From NCBI GenBank assembly GCA_014529385.2, contig CM043945.1:93512112-93576111 (forward strand): DNA of 64,000 nt. The letters are read 5' to 3'. Under the pieces are notes generated by a model. It saw nothing but the letters and a program-made list of their open reading frames with translations, searched no databases and was not told where the DNA came from. How positions within the stretch are numbered: the first letter of the stretch is position 1; each line of letters opens with the position of its first letter. Of this stretch, positions 53,338-63,954 are shown in pieces. The position numbers and the translations under genes are program-made. This DNA comes from Adiantum capillus-veneris. Taxonomy: Eukaryota; Streptophyta; Polypodiopsida; Polypodiales; Pteridaceae.

Positions 53338-55692
53338 TTATGCCATAGACCCACTAATGCACTTCTTCATCCAAGCCTTCAAGTCTTCCTTTAACGCTTG
53401 CACTTGGTCTTGCTTGAACCATGTCTTTGTCAACTGCACAAGGAATACCGTAGAGAAGAATTAGACATCAAAACAAAATAAATAATGAAATTAGTACACA
53501 TGGAGAAACACTAAAATCGCAATGAAAGGTTGGAATTTGAACTCACAAATGACTTGGACCGTTTCCCATGGGCATCTTCAGTAAGACGCTTTATGTATGT
53601 CATGACGTAAAAAGCCACAGTCAATTGCATTAGGTTGTAGAGGAACTTGGAATCCCAAAAGATCCTACGAGGAAGGCAAAGAAAAACGACTATGAGGCTT
53701 ATTACTAGTCATATCCGAGGACGCTCGCCATGCTCCAATTCATCTCTAGGCGTAACCATGAACTCCTTCAAGGACGGAACCGTGCAATTTGAAGCCATAA
53801 ATCTAATGCCCTGCATAAAAACACACACTTTAAAGACTATCATTCCATAAATACATACTCACCTGATGTTATTTCCATAAAAAATCAGGGATTACCAATA
53901 CATGAAAGGCAAATATTCTTTTGTCATCAGATGGCATGGAATTAAGGTACATGACTCCATGGTTCTCCCAAGGAAGCTTTGTTATCTTCTTGATTGCATT
54001 ATTGTACAACACAAAAAGGCACCAATGATCCCTGCGAAAATAACGTTATTGATCATCATGCACAAGTTGCATTATGAAGTCCTGGTTGACAAAGGTACCT
54101 GTCCACAATTGGGAAGAACACAAAAAGATGTTTGCTGGCATCCACACCACTGAAATAGGTTTGCAGCTTCTTAGCGCTTTGGACGTCTCCGATTTCAAAA
54201 AGTCAAACCACAAACTGTCAATGAAGCACACACTATCAAGCACGTCTTGTGAGAGAGTGTTTTCCAATCACCTGTCACGATAAAACTGCAAGTTTTTTAC
54301 TGAGAACGTATGACAATATCGAGGAAGAGATACAAATGCGTACATGCAAAATAATGTCATCGTCCGAGTGGAAGCCTTTTCCTTGCTTATGGAGTCCACT
54401 AGCAGTAGGTCTACATCCACGATCAATTTCTTGTGCTCTGAAATAAACTAAATACTTCCTCTAGATTCAAATCTAAAATGAGAATACAAGCCTTTAAAAC
54501 CACATTAAATTTTTAGCAGTATGGAATCTTACATTGTGGACATTGATGTGTGATTGAACGCAAACCACTAACCTTCCTTCAATTGGAGCTCTCCTCCTGT
54601 AATTTTGGATGTCTCGACATCCATGTGAACAGATTTATTTGTCACCAACAACCTGAGGGGAAGAGAAGAGCTTGGCAGTGGTGCATCACTAACCAAGTGC
54701 GGAGAGGGACGTTGCACACACAAATGGAACTAACAAAAAAAAATGTGCAATCAATTCTCAAGGAAATATTAGGTGAATGACCATAAAAACGCACAATGCA
54801 TGTAGAGACAAATGCACGTGGCCTATTTTGCAATTACCTTGGGAAGTGGACTCATAGAAGAGGATATGGGAGACCCTTCAAGAAAAGCCTTTTTGCCATG
54901 GATTTTCATTGGCACCAACAAAGGACCTTGTTCATCAGTGGTTTGAAGTCTCTTCTGCAATACATGAACATTCAAGAGACTTTGTACATTTTCCAGACGA
55001 CAATAGGCTAGACAAACTGATATGACCCTATGCTCGTATCAGTGTTGATCTTGCGGAGCCCTCGTCAGAATCGTGCGTCTCCTCACATTTTTTGGAGTCC
55101 TTCTCACATGGACGTCTCTATTGAGTACGACTAACGTCTAAATAGAAAAGATAATATGAATTCTTAACAAAATAAAACAGATGCAAAATAATCATGGACT
55201 TACGTGCTTATCGAATCCATCTGCAATCGTTCTACAAATGTTGTTCATTCGTTCTTCACTATCACAAAGGTAAGATTCCATGGCCTCTGATACCTTGAGG
55301 TTGAGAAAATTCTCTTTGGAACCTGCATCTATTTTTCCATCTTCCTCAAGCGCATCCCAAGATCTTTTTGCTTTCTTTAACTCGCGCGCTTCTTGTGCCT
55401 TTACATTACATTTGAAATTATATTCAACATCTTCAAATCGTGCACGACATTGCTTCTCATATGTTGGTCTTCGGGACTTTGCAATGACACAACCAAAGGG
55501 ACGACCTCCCTTGCGCTTTGGAATGTCACATTCTATCCCATGGACTTCGAGTAGGTGATCCATCATGTCCCCTCGTTGCAAGTAGCGTACGTGTTGAACC
55601 CAACATGCATCATCAACAAGACACATACGTGCTTTTTGCCCATCCTCAAGCACAATGTCATCAAACAATTTTGGCTCACTACTTGCAGCCAT
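53338..55692 (-). pseudogene. Intron-rich Ulp1/SENP-like (C48) cysteine protease gene, probably disabled
   Basis: My exon model on the minus strand is 55692-55204, 55137-54838, 54729-54573, 54435-54344, 54285-54272, 54149-54099, 54031-53902, 53810-53757, 53664-53547 and 53433-53338. Introns mostly have GT...AG ends (GTAAGT, GTGAGT, GTACCT donors). The model gives about 500 residues. Exon 7 holds DHWCLFV with the catalytic His and VMYLNSMP, where the family's Asp reads as Asn. Exon 9 holds VPLQPNAIDCGF with the oxyanion Gln and catalytic Cys, followed by a one-base T insertion before YVMTYIK. Family members cleave SUMO-like conjugates. Exon 1 (MAASSEPK...) has Cys and His residues recalling a zinc finger but no domain I know. 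An in-frame TGA occurs at 55040-55042. Ulp1 genes are also carried by MULE and CACTA transposons, so a mobile origin is possible. Confidence 0.65.
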
Positions 55693-55850
55693 GGTGCCTA
55701 GTACACTACAACAATGCAGGCAAAGAAGGTTGCATTCGCTTTAGTGTGCATATTGGTGTGAATGGTATGCGTATTGGTGTGAATGGTGTGCCTGAAAGAG
55801 TCGGTCGTGTGTATGTTTATGCGTGCAATTATGCGCGTGTGTGAGAGAGA

Positions 55851-55876
55851 GGGAGAGAGTCGATTTTGCACATACA

Positions 55877-55923
<47 letters not shown>

Positions 55924-56010
55924 TTTTGCACATACATACGGTAGGCCGCCGGATTATTCTTGTGTGTGTGTGCGCGTGAGTCAATTTTGAGAGCGAGTGA
56001 ATTCCATACA

Positions 56011-56109
<99 letters not shown>

Positions 56110-56155
56110 GAGAGACAATCCATTAAAAATGTGTCAATAAGCTATGTTGAATGTC

Positions 56156-56227
<72 letters not shown>

Positions 56228-56249
56228 GGATGGTCAATCACAGGCTTTA

Positions 56250-56297
<48 letters not shown>

Positions 56298-56310
56298 CAG
56301 AGAGAGACAG
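55851..56310. repeat. Compound (GT)n/(GA)n microsatellite block
   Basis: GT runs at 55880-55922, 56013-56070, 56159-56196 and 56252-56288 alternate with GA runs at 56069-56105, 56197-56225 and 56287-56310. It starts about 160 bp upstream of the start codon of the Ulp1-like gene. ORFs across it are artefacts. Confidence 0.9.
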
Positions 56311-57012
56311 AGAGAACGAGTAGCACCTGACAAATCGTGAGCACCCTACAATCCTCAGCTGGCGCGCCCCTTCTCCACGAATAGACCTCAGCGTGCATCC
56401 CCTCGCACGCCTTGTGAACTGCCAGTCAATTTGTGTGAACTACGCTTGATATCGCGTGCTGCCAAAATTGGAGGCGGCGCTCTGTTCAACAAATTGATTG
56501 CACAATTCTATTATTCTCCAAAGGATTCCCATTACACATCAACGGTGAAAATTCTCCTGGCATCTTGCAACATTGACCCCACCTCCTTTTGGAGGTGTCA
56601 TTCAGTGCCGAGGCTTATCCTCCCTTCCTAGCCTCTATTTCAACCTACAAAAAGCCTATGACAGCTTAAAAAAAGCCTATGAGAATAACCTCATTCAATG
56701 TCCTTGTCTCCTAAATCACACACATTTTCAGTCTTAATCCCTTAAAATTAGGGATCCTTACAAGGCCCTTTTGGGGTTCATATTTTTCCTAATGCAGATG
56801 CCAAGTTTCCAACAAGCCTGTGTGTAGCAGCAACGCATGTGCATAGGGAATAAAGCAGAAGATTACGAGAAAGTGCTTTGGGAAATTGGGAGTATTCTTT
56901 TCCTACTTTTCCAAGGATGACAAGTGTCGAAAGCCACGACCTTCACCCATAGTGTACTAAGGCCTTTAACAGGCCAAAAAAGCGTTGGGACCACCTACTC
57001 ACAAAAGGATAC

Positions 57013-57075
57013 TTTTCTTTTTTTCTCTTTTTTTTTTTGGGCAAAATTCACAATCGTGAGTAGATTATATTAACA
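57013..57075 (-). repeat. LINE-like 3' end with poly(A), minus strand
   Basis: On the minus strand TATAATCTACTCACGATTG runs into TTTTGCCC and then a long A-rich tail. Similar sequence occurs at 58135 and 58270. Confidence 0.5.
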
Positions 57076-58134
57076 ACCCAAAATAATTACAAATACTAAG
57101 CATGCTCGTATCGAGCCATGACATCTTTCAACAACCATCGATACATCAGACATGGGACCATTAGTTGTGGAAAGGCCAAGCCCATAATGCCCCAAATGGA
57201 TATAGAGTATGAGCAAGCTATATCAAGGAAATCCTAGAGAAGTCAGAGAAGCCCCCAAAGCCCAAAACTGTAAAGGTAAGGCCACTTTTACATATCGTTT
57301 CACCGCAGTTGCCCAACAAAAAACGACATGACAAGGACACTTGTCTTGCAAAGAAAATTGAACGAACTTCACCCTTTGAGGACTTAGACCTTTAGCATGT
57401 CAAAACAAAAAAAAAAGGTTAAAAGGTTTGGGCAATTGGTGCTTGATATGGTCTAAAATTTGTTGCATGACATTTCGACAACAGGCCTATGTAGACCTTA
57501 ATTTGTTTGAAGTCGTAACGTGTAAGGGCCCGGGGAGTTTGGAACTGGGAACCAAAAAGTCTTCTTTATGGCTAGAAGGAGGTGTATCCCATCTGAAACC
57601 AAAGGGGACATCTTGAAACTTGCGAGGTAGACGGTCAATTCTCCAATTTCCAAGGCTTCCTTTTCCAAAATCTAGAAACAAAGGAAAAGGAAAGGAGAAT
57701 CGATTGGCAAAGAAGAGTCTATAATTTGACACTTCACCAATTCATCTATTCAGATACCACCTTTGTCAAGAATTTTGAAAGTGTGCAAGATCTTCAACGC
57801 AATGAACAATGCCAACAAAAAGCTTACGCTTGACTCCATGTGCATCAAGCTTGCAAGCTTTGAAAAGATTACTTGCACCTTCAAAAGCACACTTGCTCTT
57901 TTGGTCTTTGAAGTCCAAATCTTTTGATAACTAGCAGGCACTTTTGGCCATCCTTAGCGACATGAGATTATCATTGTTTGATTAGCATTTTATGATGGTA
58001 ATTAATCCTGCTACTTTGTCCCATAAAGATTTTAAAAAAAGCATGTATCTTAAGCACCCTTTGGGAATTTGATGGCTAGAAGCCTTCACAAAAAAATAAA
58101 AAAGAAAAATCATATCTGCTTGGTTTGTGGAAGG

Positions 58135-58200
58135 TTTTTTTTTTTGGTTATACACGCAATTGTGAGTGGAGATGTTATATTAACTCAGAAAATAGTATAC
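58135..58200 (-). repeat. LINE-like 3' end with poly(A), minus strand (second copy)
   Basis: The minus strand reads TTAATATAACATCTCCACTC, then ACAATTGCGTG, then a 12-base A run. Confidence 0.5.
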
Positions 58201-58269
58201 AATCAACCTCGAGAACTATATCTGTTGAGGGGAAGCACTATATCTATTGAGGGGTATCGCTTTGTAAAG

Positions 58270-58330
58270 TTTTGGTTTCTGCCAAACTCACAATTGTGAG
58301 TGGATGTATTAAATTCTCCAGAAAGAAATG
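58270..58330 (-). repeat. LINE-like 3' end without tail (third copy)
   Basis: It holds the perfect palindrome CTCACAATTGTGAG (58287-58300) and the same flanks as the other two, but no A run. Confidence 0.45.
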
Positions 58331-59104
58331 TACAAAAAGTAACCTGAAGCTCATGTCGAGCCTTGAGGTACGCTTGATACATCAAGAAACTACAAAGCGC
58401 TACAGACAAAGGCATGCCATTACCCATGATCTCTTACACATTGTTAGCGGTCATGATGGCAACAATTGCCCGTGCCACTCGTCCAAGTTCTTTCTTTTTC
58501 TAATGGTAGTAATCACTTCCATGCTTTCTTGGATGATCTCCATGAAGCTAGCTATTGAGAGGTCATTTTTCAATACCCAATGGTTCTTGGCTTTACAAAC
58601 TTGCTGAAAGTAGTAGAATCTAGCAGTTTATGAACATATTAGCAGCGCTTGGTTTTTTCTCACCTTCCCTCCTAAGAACAAATCGTTCTTGAAAAACCCT
58701 ATCTTCTAGGTCTTTAGAACCCATTTGCATATCTTGCTTTCCAGTCCTCTAATCGTCGTGCACTCCTTGAATAAGGGAGAGGGGTCCTCGCTTGACGTTT
58801 TGCACCCCGAGGACCTATCTGAGCCTGAATAGCTATGGCTAGAATCTTGGTAAAGCAACAGCAGTAGCCACCATGGATTCCAAATGTTATTTTCTACTAT
58901 CACCCATCTTAATCCCGGCCATTGCTTACCCCAATGCTTGTGGAGGTGTGGGAACCAATTTGTCTTTATCGTTAGAGTGTGGTAGATATCCTTGGTTTGT
59001 GGTTTATAAAAATGTCTACTCTTGGGCCATTGCCAGGCTTTTGTATGACCTCGGCTTTGTCTTACCCCCTTGGACATTTTGATGGGTGAACTCACCCCTA
59101 AAAT

Positions 59105-59709
59105 TGTTGGAATTAGGGTTGCAGAGAAACACACACAACTTGGAGGAAACAAAGGAAGCTCAAGGCACACCAATTTAGATTGTGTTACTTAGTGTGAAAT
59201 GGAAAGATAGATAGCCCTAGAGTGATGGGCGTATATACAATGCACGGGGGGAAAAAACCTCCTAAAGAGGGAAAAAATGCCCCGGAGGTCCTAGTGTGTT
59301 CACACACATCACTACCACATGTATATGGTAACAAATCCCCCCTGGAGTGATGCGGTGAACAAGAGCTGGCACATGAGTAAAGGGAAGTGCCATGCCCTCA
59401 GGACATGATCACTCCACAAAGGGTAATGCATAGTGGTAATGCACCTCAATGTGCATTGTGCGAGCATGAAAAACTGGGTTCCTCAACTCCCAATGTGCTA
59501 TGATTGTCAGTTTAGATAATGTTGGTAGTGTCCTGTCCAACACCCAAATCAGCCATAAGGTGTCTGAGCCATACACGCTCAACCGTAGCTGTGAAGACTA
59601 CCCGGTACTCAACCTCACAACTAGAAGTGGCCACAGTAGGTGGCTTCTTGCTCAACCATGATATATATGAACTACCAAGAATGAAACAAAAACCACTCGT
59701 GGACACTCG
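59105..59709 (-). mobile_element. Copia C, copy 2: LTR and RNase H fragment
   Basis: The LTR (59105-59333, 229 bp) is followed on its right by a shortened RNase H segment (59512-59709; STSGFCFILGSSYISWLSKK, SSCEVEYRVVFTATVE). The end of RNase H is deleted near 59430. The fragment stops at GACACTCG, where copy 3 begins in the opposite orientation. Confidence 0.85.
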
Positions 59710-59936
59710 TGTTACCATATACATGTGGTAGTGATGTGTGTGAACACACTAGGACTGCCGGGGCATTTTTTCCCTCTTTAGGAGATTTTTTCCCCCGTGC
59801 ATTGTATATACGCCCATCACTCTAGGGCTATCTATCTTTCCATTGCACACAAAGTAACACACTCTCTATTGTGTGCCTTGAGCTTCCTTCGTCTTCTCCA
59901 AGTTGTGTGTGTTTCTCTACAACCCTAATTCCAACA
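59710..59936 (+). repeat. 5' LTR of copia C copy 3 (227 bp)
   Basis: TGTTACC...TTCCAACA with a TATA-like TATATA at 59805-59810. Confidence 0.9.
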
Positions 59937-59938
59937 AT

Positions 59939-59950
59939 TGGTATCAGAGC
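59939..59950 (+). promoter_or_regulatory. Primer-binding site, initiator Met-tRNA type (copia C)
   Basis: TGGTATCAGAGC lies two bases after the LTR. Confidence 0.95.
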
Positions 59951-60293
59951 AGGTTGCGTCCTCCCGGGCTTAGTCGCCAGCAGCTCCAGTACACACCTGC
60001 TCACTTTCTTCGATTTCAATGAGCTTTGGCGAGCATTCGCAGGTCGACAAATACTTTGGGACTGCTCGTAGAGCTTGGTCTGCTCAGATTTTTGATTTGG
60101 GCTCATTTTGGCCTCCGTTTCCACTATAGTCTGCACAGGCTATTTCGTCATTTTGTGTAGAATTTTTGTCAGTTCCGTTTTCTGCATAACAGGTGCCTTA
60201 CAGTCTTCTACGGTTTGTGCTATATAGAATGTGTTGTTCCCGCTCCGTTTCTCCTATTTTTGGGTAGTTTTCACATCATGTGCAACATTTACC

Positions 60294-61289
60294 ATGGCTG
60301 ACAACAACAACACAGATGTGTTCAAGATGTTTGCTGCTGAGGACAGGTTGGATGGGGACAATTACCCTATGTGGGCTTATATGATGCAACATGTTCTTGT
60401 GTCAAAGGGCGTCTGGAACATTGTGCAGGGAATTGATGTACGTCCTGGTTCTGAGGATGTAGGGGATGTTGCAGGTCTTGCTGCAAGGATTGCAGCTGTT
60501 AGAGTTGTTTTGCCTATGGCAAAACAAGCTCATTGGGATGTTAAGGATGCGCAGGCTCATGCATTGATTGCGTTGTCTGTGAAGTGCACCATTGTTCCTC
60601 ACATCCGTTCAGCGAAATCTGCAAAACAAGCTTGGGATATTCTAGCTGGTCTTTATGCAAGTCGCAATGAGGCTAAAATTGCTTTGCTGCGTAAAGAGCT
60701 GGAATCCAAGATTATGCATGAGGAAGATGATATGGACACTTTTCTTGCTAGTGTCAAGGATATCAATGAGCAACTTATTTCTGCAGGTGAAGTCATTTCA
60801 GACGGTTCCCTTGTGCAGACTGTTCTTGATGCCTTACCAAATTCTTACCAGACTTTTGCTAGTACTTGGAGACTTATGACCCAAGGAAATCCTGAAGTTG
60901 TCAAGTTTGATGCATTATGCACATTGCTGTTGCAAGAGTCACTTTCTAGAAAAAATAGGACTAGGCAGCGTGCAGTTGAACAGGCTTTTATTGCTTCTCA
61001 AAGAAAGGGTGGTAACAGTAATGCAGCCACTTCTTATGGTTCTGCTGCGAGTGGCAAAAATTCAGTTCCTAATGCTTCTGCTGGCAGCACTTCGTCTAGC
61101 AATTCTAGTGATAAGGGCAAAAATAAGATGCGTTGCCATTATTGTAAAGCCAATGATCACTTGATCAAGTCGTGTCCTAAGTTGAAGGCCAAAGAGGCTA
61201 AGAAGAAAGAGGGTGGTTCCACTACAAATGCAGCCATTGTTGAGTCTTCTGTGCAAGGAGACTATAATGCTGATGTTGATGCAGAATGA
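60294..61289 (+). CDS. Copia C gag with one zinc knuckle
   Basis: An intact frame of 331 residues from ATG 60294 (MADNNNTD, right after CACC-like context), preferred over the ATG at 60231. It shows the copia gag pattern: DRLDGDNYPMWAYMMQHVL, SAKQAWDILAGLYASR and SLVQTVLDALPNSYQTF. The knuckle CHYCKANDHLIKSC is complete near residues 281-294 and is followed by a Lys/Ala tail. It ends at TGA 61287-61289, which is in frame with the protease that follows. Confidence 0.9.
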   Translation: MADNNNTDVFKMFAAEDRLDGDNYPMWAYMMQHVLVSKGVWNIVQGIDVRPGSEDVGDVAGLAARIAAVRVVLPMAKQAHWDVKDAQAHALIALSVKCTIVPHIRSAKSAKQAWDILAGLYASRNEAKIALLRKELESKIMHEEDDMDTFLASVKDINEQLISAGEVISDGSLVQTVLDALPNSYQTFASTWRLMTQGNPEVVKFDALCTLLLQESLSRKNRTRQRAVEQAFIASQRKGGNSNAATSYGSAASGKNSVPNASAGSTSSSNSSDKGKNKMRCHYCKANDHLIKSCPKLKAKEAKKKEGGSTTNAAIVESSVQGDYNADVDAE

Positions 61290-62687
61290 GCTTTTAGTGC
61301 AGAGTGCACTTACAATCCTGCTGTCCATGATGCATGCTTGTCAGTTGCTGTAGATTCACATGTGTGGTATTTCGACAGTGGTGCTACAAAGCACATTACC
61401 TCACATCGTGAATTGTTTACCTCTCTCGAGTCTGTCCCTCATGGGAATTCAGTCACTTGTGCCAACAATGCCTCTTATCCAGTTCAGGGAGTTGGAAAGA
61501 TTGTGCTTACTGCTGCTAATGGCATTTATTTCACACTTGTTGATGCACTTTATGTACCTGGGATCAAGAAGAATCTCTTGTCTGTATCCTCACTTGCTAG
61601 ACTTGGACTTGTAGTCAAATTTGTGGATGACAGATGTACAATTCATGATCTCAGTTTTGGTGATGAAATTGTTGCATCTGGGCTTTTGTGTGGTGGGCTG
61701 TATAATCTCACTTTGTATGACAAGTGTGGAAAGAATTTTGCAAATGCTGTTGCAGATTCAAGGGCTATTTCAGATGCAAAACTTTGGCATGCACGTTTTG
61801 GTCATCTGAATTTTGCCAGTTTGCTGCGTTTGCAGAAATCTGATATGGTTGCTTCTTTGCCGCCTCTTGAAGCACCTATCAAACATGTTTGTGAAGGCTG
61901 TATTTTGGGTAAGATGCAGCGTTCTAAATTTCCAAAGGATGGTTCAATTCGGGCCACATGCAGGTTGCAGCTTGTGCATAGTGATGTTTGTGGGCCCATG
62001 CAAACTCCGTCCTTGGGCAATTACCTGTACTTCGTGACTTTCATTGATGATTACTCCAGGCATGCATGGGTATTTCCGCTTAAAGCGAAGTCCGAAGTTT
62101 TTATGTGCCGCAAACAATTTCTGGCTATGGTTGAAAATGTTTCGAAATGTACTATGGGCACCCTCCGTTCCGATCAAGGGGGGGAGTATATGTCTCACGA
62201 ATTTAATGCATTTCTGGCTAGTCGTGGGATAAAACACCAATGTACAATGCCTTATACACCTCAGCAAAATGGTGTTGCTGAGAGGAAAAGCAGGTCACTG
62301 ACGGAAATGGCACTATGTATGGTCAAAAGTCAAGCTTTGCCGCATTCTTTTTGGCTTGAGGCCATCATGTGTGCCACTTATGTACTTAATAGGTGTCCTA
62401 TGAAAGCTTTGCAGTCTATTACTCCATATGAAGCATGGCATGATAGAAAGCCTTCTATTGAGCACATGCGTGTTTTTGGTTGTTTGGCATATGCTTTGGT
62501 GCCACAAGTGCAACACAGAAAATTGGATGATAAGGCTGTTAAATGTATTTTTGTTGGTTATAGTGCTGAAAGCAAAGGTTACAGGTTGTATCATCCGCAA
62601 ACAAAACGTATTCTGGTTTCTTGGGATGAGTGTTTGTGGAAGATTCTGTCCAGCCCTTGCTGTCATGTACTAGAGACAGTAATGTAA
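61290..62687 (+). CDS. Copia C protease and integrase
   Basis: This is in frame with gag after the TGA. Protease: WYFDSGATKHIT (about 61365-61400). Zinc module: LWHARFGHLNFAS and CEGCILGKMQRSKFP. Integrase core: VHSDVCGPMQ with the first Asp, LRSDQGGEYMS with the second Asp and PQQNGVAERKSRSLTEMA with the Glu; the spacing is as expected for the family. The frame is open to 62640, then a short deletion relative to copy 1 shifts it to a stop at 62687. Both enzymes look complete, but the polyprotein cannot reach RT. Confidence 0.9.
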   Translation, partial: AFSAECTYNPAVHDACLSVAVDSHVWYFDSGATKHITSHRELFTSLESVPHGNSVTCANNASYPVQGVGKIVLTAANGIYFTLVDALYVPGIKKNLLSVSSLARLGLVVKFVDDRCTIHDLSFGDEIVASGLLCGGLYNLTLYDKCGKNFANAVADSRAISDAKLWHARFGHLNFASLLRLQKSDMVASLPPLEAPIKHVCEGCILGKMQRSKFPKDGSIRATCRLQLVHSDVCGPMQTPSLGNYLYFVTFIDDYSRHAWVFPLKAKSEVFMCRKQFLAMVENVSKCTMGTLRSDQGGEYMSHEFNAFLASRGIKHQCTMPYTPQQNGVAERKSRSLTEMALCMVKSQALPHSFWLEAIMCATYVLNRCPMKALQSITPYEAWHDRKPSIEHMRVFGCLAYALVPQVQHRKLDDKAVKCIFVGYSAESKGYRLYHPQTKRILVSWDECLWKILSSPCCHVLETVM

Positions 62688-63168
62688 GCTCACAGGACAT
62701 TTATGACACTTTGTTGCCTCTTTTCAGTGGTGGAAATACGAATGTAAGTTCCAATTAGGCAAATGTACAGCCTATGGGGGTTTCTGAAAATGTTTTAGAT
62801 CAGCCTATTACTGAAGCAGATGTACATGATGTACTTGATGAGGAAAGGGCTGAAAATGAGCAGGCTAGAGGTATGCCAAAATGGCTGGTGCACACTTTGC
62901 GTGACAGTAAATTGGATGCACCTTTGTCTAGTCGTACTCGTTCAGGCTCTCGCCATGCATCTTATGCATCAGATTGTTATGCTTTGGCTGTGTCTAGCTT
63001 ACATGATGTTGAGGAGCCTCTGTCTTTTGATGAAGCACAGAAGTCAGAAAATTGGATGGCTGCCATGCATTCAGAATATGATGCACTTATAGAAAATGAC
63101 ACATGGACTTTATGTGATTTTCCTCCTGGCAAAAAGGCCATTGGTACGAAGTGGGTTTACAAGTGAAA
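62688..63168 (+). pseudogene. Copia C copy 3 integrase-RT linker and RT start
   Basis: The frame 62774-63166 continues the polyprotein (DEERAENEQARGMPKWLVHT, ending GKKAIGTKWVYK) and stops by a small deletion at the point where RT continues in another frame. Confidence 0.8.
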
Positions 63169-63954
63169 TGCAAGCCGGATGGTGAGATCGATCACCATAA
63201 GGCTCAACTTGTTGCAAAAGGTTATGCACAACAAAAAGGCATAGATTATGAAGAGACTTTTGCTCCCACTTGTCGTATGACTATTGTACGTTTTCTATGT
63301 GCATTGGCAGCTCATTTTGGTTGGGATGTACATCAATCAGACATTGTTACTGCTTTCTTGAATGGTGACATATTTGAGGAAGTTTATGTAACGCAGCCTC
63401 ACGGTTTTGTTATCCGCTACCTTAGTGGCACTTTACATCTTGGCTTGTTTTATCCCAAGGGGGGATCATTGCCGCTAGACTTACATGCTTTTTTGGACTC
63501 AGATTGGGCTGGTTGTTTTGACACGCGAGTGTCCACAAGTGGTTTTTGTTTCATGCTTGGCAGTTCATGTATATCATGGTTGAGCAAGAAGCAACCTACT
63601 GTGGCCACTTCGAATTGTGAGGCTAAGTACAGGGCAGTCTTCGCAGCTACGGTTGAGTGTGTATGGCTCTGACGCCTTATGGCTGATTTGGGTGTTGGAT
63701 AGGACACTTCCAACACTATCTACACTAACAGTCAGAGCGCATTGGCAGTTGCGAGGAACCCAATTTTTCATGCTCGCACAAAGCACATTGAGGTGCATTA
63801 CCACTATGTGAGGGAGAGTCTCTCAACAGGAGAGATCAGCTTGGCTTATGTGCCAACACAGGAAAACCTTGCAGATCTTTTCACAAAGGCATTGTCTCGT
63901 GAGAAGCTTGAAGCTTTCCGCAAAGCTTTGGGCTTACTCCCCTTTGTGGACTGA
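63151..63954 (+). pseudogene. Copia C copy 3 RT (deleted catalytic part) and RNase H
   Basis: The RT begins normally (KPDGEIDHHKAQLVAKGYAQ, VTAFLNGDIFEEVYV), but at about 63412 QPHGFVI jumps straight to RYLSGTLHLGLFYPKGG. Everything with the catalytic YVDD, about 560 bp in copy 1, is missing. RNase H follows (DSDWAGCFDTRVSTSGF, NCEAKYRAVFAATVE, RTKHIEVHYHYVRESL) with TGA at 63670 and TAG at 63700, both explained by C-to-T changes, and ends at 63952-63954. Confidence 0.85.

Larger units (their letters stand above)
56311..59104. other. No gene seen; contains LINE-like 3' ends
   Basis: No domain is recognised in any frame over 2.8 kb. Three related A/T-rich ends (57013-57075, 58135-58200, 58270-58330) are noted separately. 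Confidence 0.45.

Noticed and set aside
55698-56289. Long ORFs on both strands encoding Thr/His and Val/Cys repeats
   Set aside because: They are translations of GT and GA microsatellites.
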